Shown piece after piece: positions 4,981 to 5,605 of a DNA stretch of 5,605 nt (within the stretch, counting starts at the first letter, position 1; each line of letters starts with the position of its first letter). The notes beneath the pieces are model-generated. The model worked only from the letters and a program-made list of their open reading frames with translations, ran no database searches and was not told the DNA's origin. The translations under genes and the position numbers were made by a program. The DNA is from an uncultured bacterium (lineage in GTDB: Bacteria > Actinomycetota > Coriobacteriia > Coriobacteriales > Coriobacteriaceae). The DNA lies in NCBI GenBank assembly GCA_905215095.1, contig CAJMOL010000123.1, forward strand, positions 1 through 5,605. The letters run 5' to 3'.

Positions 4981-5605
4981 ATGTCCGATAAAAAGACTCC
5001 CTGGCGCGTCCTGGTAATCAACCCTGGTTCCACTTCCACGAAGGTGGGCGTTTTTGAGGGCGATGAGTGCAAGCTCAGTAAGAACATTGCGCACGATGCG
5101 AAGGACCTTGCCCAGTTCGACGGGGTTTCGGCTCAGATGCCGTATCGCTGCGATCTGATTCTTGGAGCGCTGGGGGAGGCGGGCCTAAAGCTCGAGGACT
5201 TTGATGCATTTGTCGGTCGCGGTGGTGGCTTGCTTTCGCTGCCCGGTGGTACGTATGCCATCAACGAGGTTATGCTCGAGCATGCCCGCATCGGTGCGAA
5301 TGGCGTTCGGCACCCGGCGCAGCTGGGGCCCCAGATTGCCCACGAATTTGCCGTGAAATGTGGCAAGCCCGCCTTTGTGGTGAATCCTCCCGATACCGAC
5401 GAGCTGTGCGACCTCGCACGCATGACGGGCATTAAGGGCGTGTATCGAAACGTGCACCTGCACGCCCTTAATCTCAAAGAGACCGCCATCCGCCATGCGG
5501 CAAAGCTCGGTCGCGCATACGACGAGTGCAACTTTATTGTCTGTCATATCGGCGGTGGCATTTCGATTTCTGCCCACCTTAAGGGCAAGATGGTCGACGG
5601 CAACG
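4981..5605 (+). CDS. buk: Butyrate kinase-like acyl kinase, 3' end cut by window
   Basis: An acetokinase-superfamily (ASKHA) enzyme making ATP from acyl phosphate and ADP, or the reverse. The first 208 residues are visible, somewhat over half of a usual 355-residue enzyme. Motifs: INPGSTSTKVGVF at 14-26 (phosphate-binding loop and first strand), VGRGGG..SLPGGTYAIN at 78-95, which is typical of butyrate rather than acetate kinases, HLHALNLK at 159-166, and the second phosphate motif HIGGGISISAHLKG at 189-202. The family's V-D-P-V..DE segment reads VNPPDTDE (134-141), with Asn135 for the Asp. AAGGAGG (4966-4972) lies eight bases before ATG 4981, in the end of the previous gene, so translation is coupled. 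Together with the upstream phosphotransacylase it forms a Ptb-Buk type pair. Branched-chain or other acyl substrates are possible. Confidence 0.92.
   Translation, partial: MSDKKTPWRVLVINPGSTSTKVGVFEGDECKLSKNIAHDAKDLAQFDGVSAQMPYRCDLILGALGEAGLKLEDFDAFVGRGGGLLSLPGGTYAINEVMLEHARIGANGVRHPAQLGPQIAHEFAVKCGKPAFVVNPPDTDELCDLARMTGIKGVYRNVHLHALNLKETAIRHAAKLGRAYDECNFIVCHIGGGISISAHLKGKMVDGN

Larger units (their letters stand above)
1901..5605 (+). other. Putative operon: thiolase, DUF35, ACP, phosphotransacylase, acyl kinase
   Basis: Five genes on one strand with gaps of 38, 103, 5 and 3 bases; ribosome binding sites are good except for the thiolase's, which is only fair. A complete terminator lies before the first gene and the operon leaves the window at the kinase. 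The gene content describes one chemical route: C-C bond chemistry at a thioester, carriage on an ACP, transfer to phosphate, and ATP formation. No dehydrogenase, enoyl hydratase or reductase is seen inside the window; such genes may follow beyond its end. Confidence 0.8.

Noticed and set aside
3784..5094. Open frame of 436 codons on the - strand across the ACP, phosphotransacylase and kinase start
   Set aside because: It spans three well-supported genes and their junctions and is explained by codon bias; the translation is low-complexity and matches no family I know.
5185..5577. Two - strand open frames over the kinase gene
   Set aside because: The + strand reading here is a clear butyrate kinase with both phosphate motifs.
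4981..5605. Acetate kinase
   Set aside because: The VGRGGG...GGTYAIN segment and the HALN motif are those of butyrate kinases; the acetate kinase H-R-V-V-H-G-G segment is missing.
1..5605. CRISPR array or insertion sequence
   Set aside because: No regularly spaced repeats beyond the two-copy 11-bp repeat at 179-201, and no transposase-like reading frame or terminal inverted repeats.

Overview
The window comes from a G+C-rich (roughly 57-58% by eye) anaerobic bacterium. Codon use and gene style, together with an acyl-phosphate/acyl-kinase pair for energy conservation, fit a gut Coriobacteriia such as Collinsella or a relative. That placement is an inference, because no marker gene in the window settles it. 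Everything convincing is on the + strand.

Layout: (1) 1-178 holds the 3' part of tRNA-Gly(GCC), a complete tRNA-Val(GAC) and a rho-independent terminator, followed by a tandem 11-bp repeat (179-201) that may be the scar of an element that used the tRNA as a target. (2) 290-1558 holds an Sfp-type 4'-phosphopantetheinyl transferase (PPTase) gene and, 28 bases on, a TetR-family regulator. The regulator's well-placed start codon (948) and its body are in different reading frames; one extra A in the A-run at 964-967 would restore a textbook TetR N-terminus. A very strong terminator (1665-1707) closes this unit. (3) 1708-1900 is a regulatory region dense in palindromes. (4) From 1901 to the window end runs a tight operon: an SCP-x/archaeal-type thiolase, its DUF35 zinc-ribbon/OB-fold partner, a small acyl carrier protein (ACP) with an atypical G-S-M attachment motif, a phosphotransacetylase/phosphotransbutyrylase-family enzyme, and a butyrate kinase-like enzyme cut by the window edge. 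A hairpin followed by a T-run (3663-3712) separates thiolase-DUF35 from ACP-acyltransferase-kinase.

How the parts may work together (inference): the PPTase loads phosphopantetheine on the operon's own ACP. The thiolase-DUF35 pair makes or cleaves a C-C bond next to a thioester, with the acyl group carried on, or handed to, the ACP. The Pta/Ptb-like enzyme turns the acyl thioester into an acyl phosphate, and the kinase harvests ATP from it. All four family assignments behind this rest on visible motifs, but an ACP-tethered version of the Ptb-Buk route, with its own PPTase and regulator, is not a pathway I recognise. Both acyl-phosphate enzymes also differ from their families at conserved positions. 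This is the most interesting content of the window.
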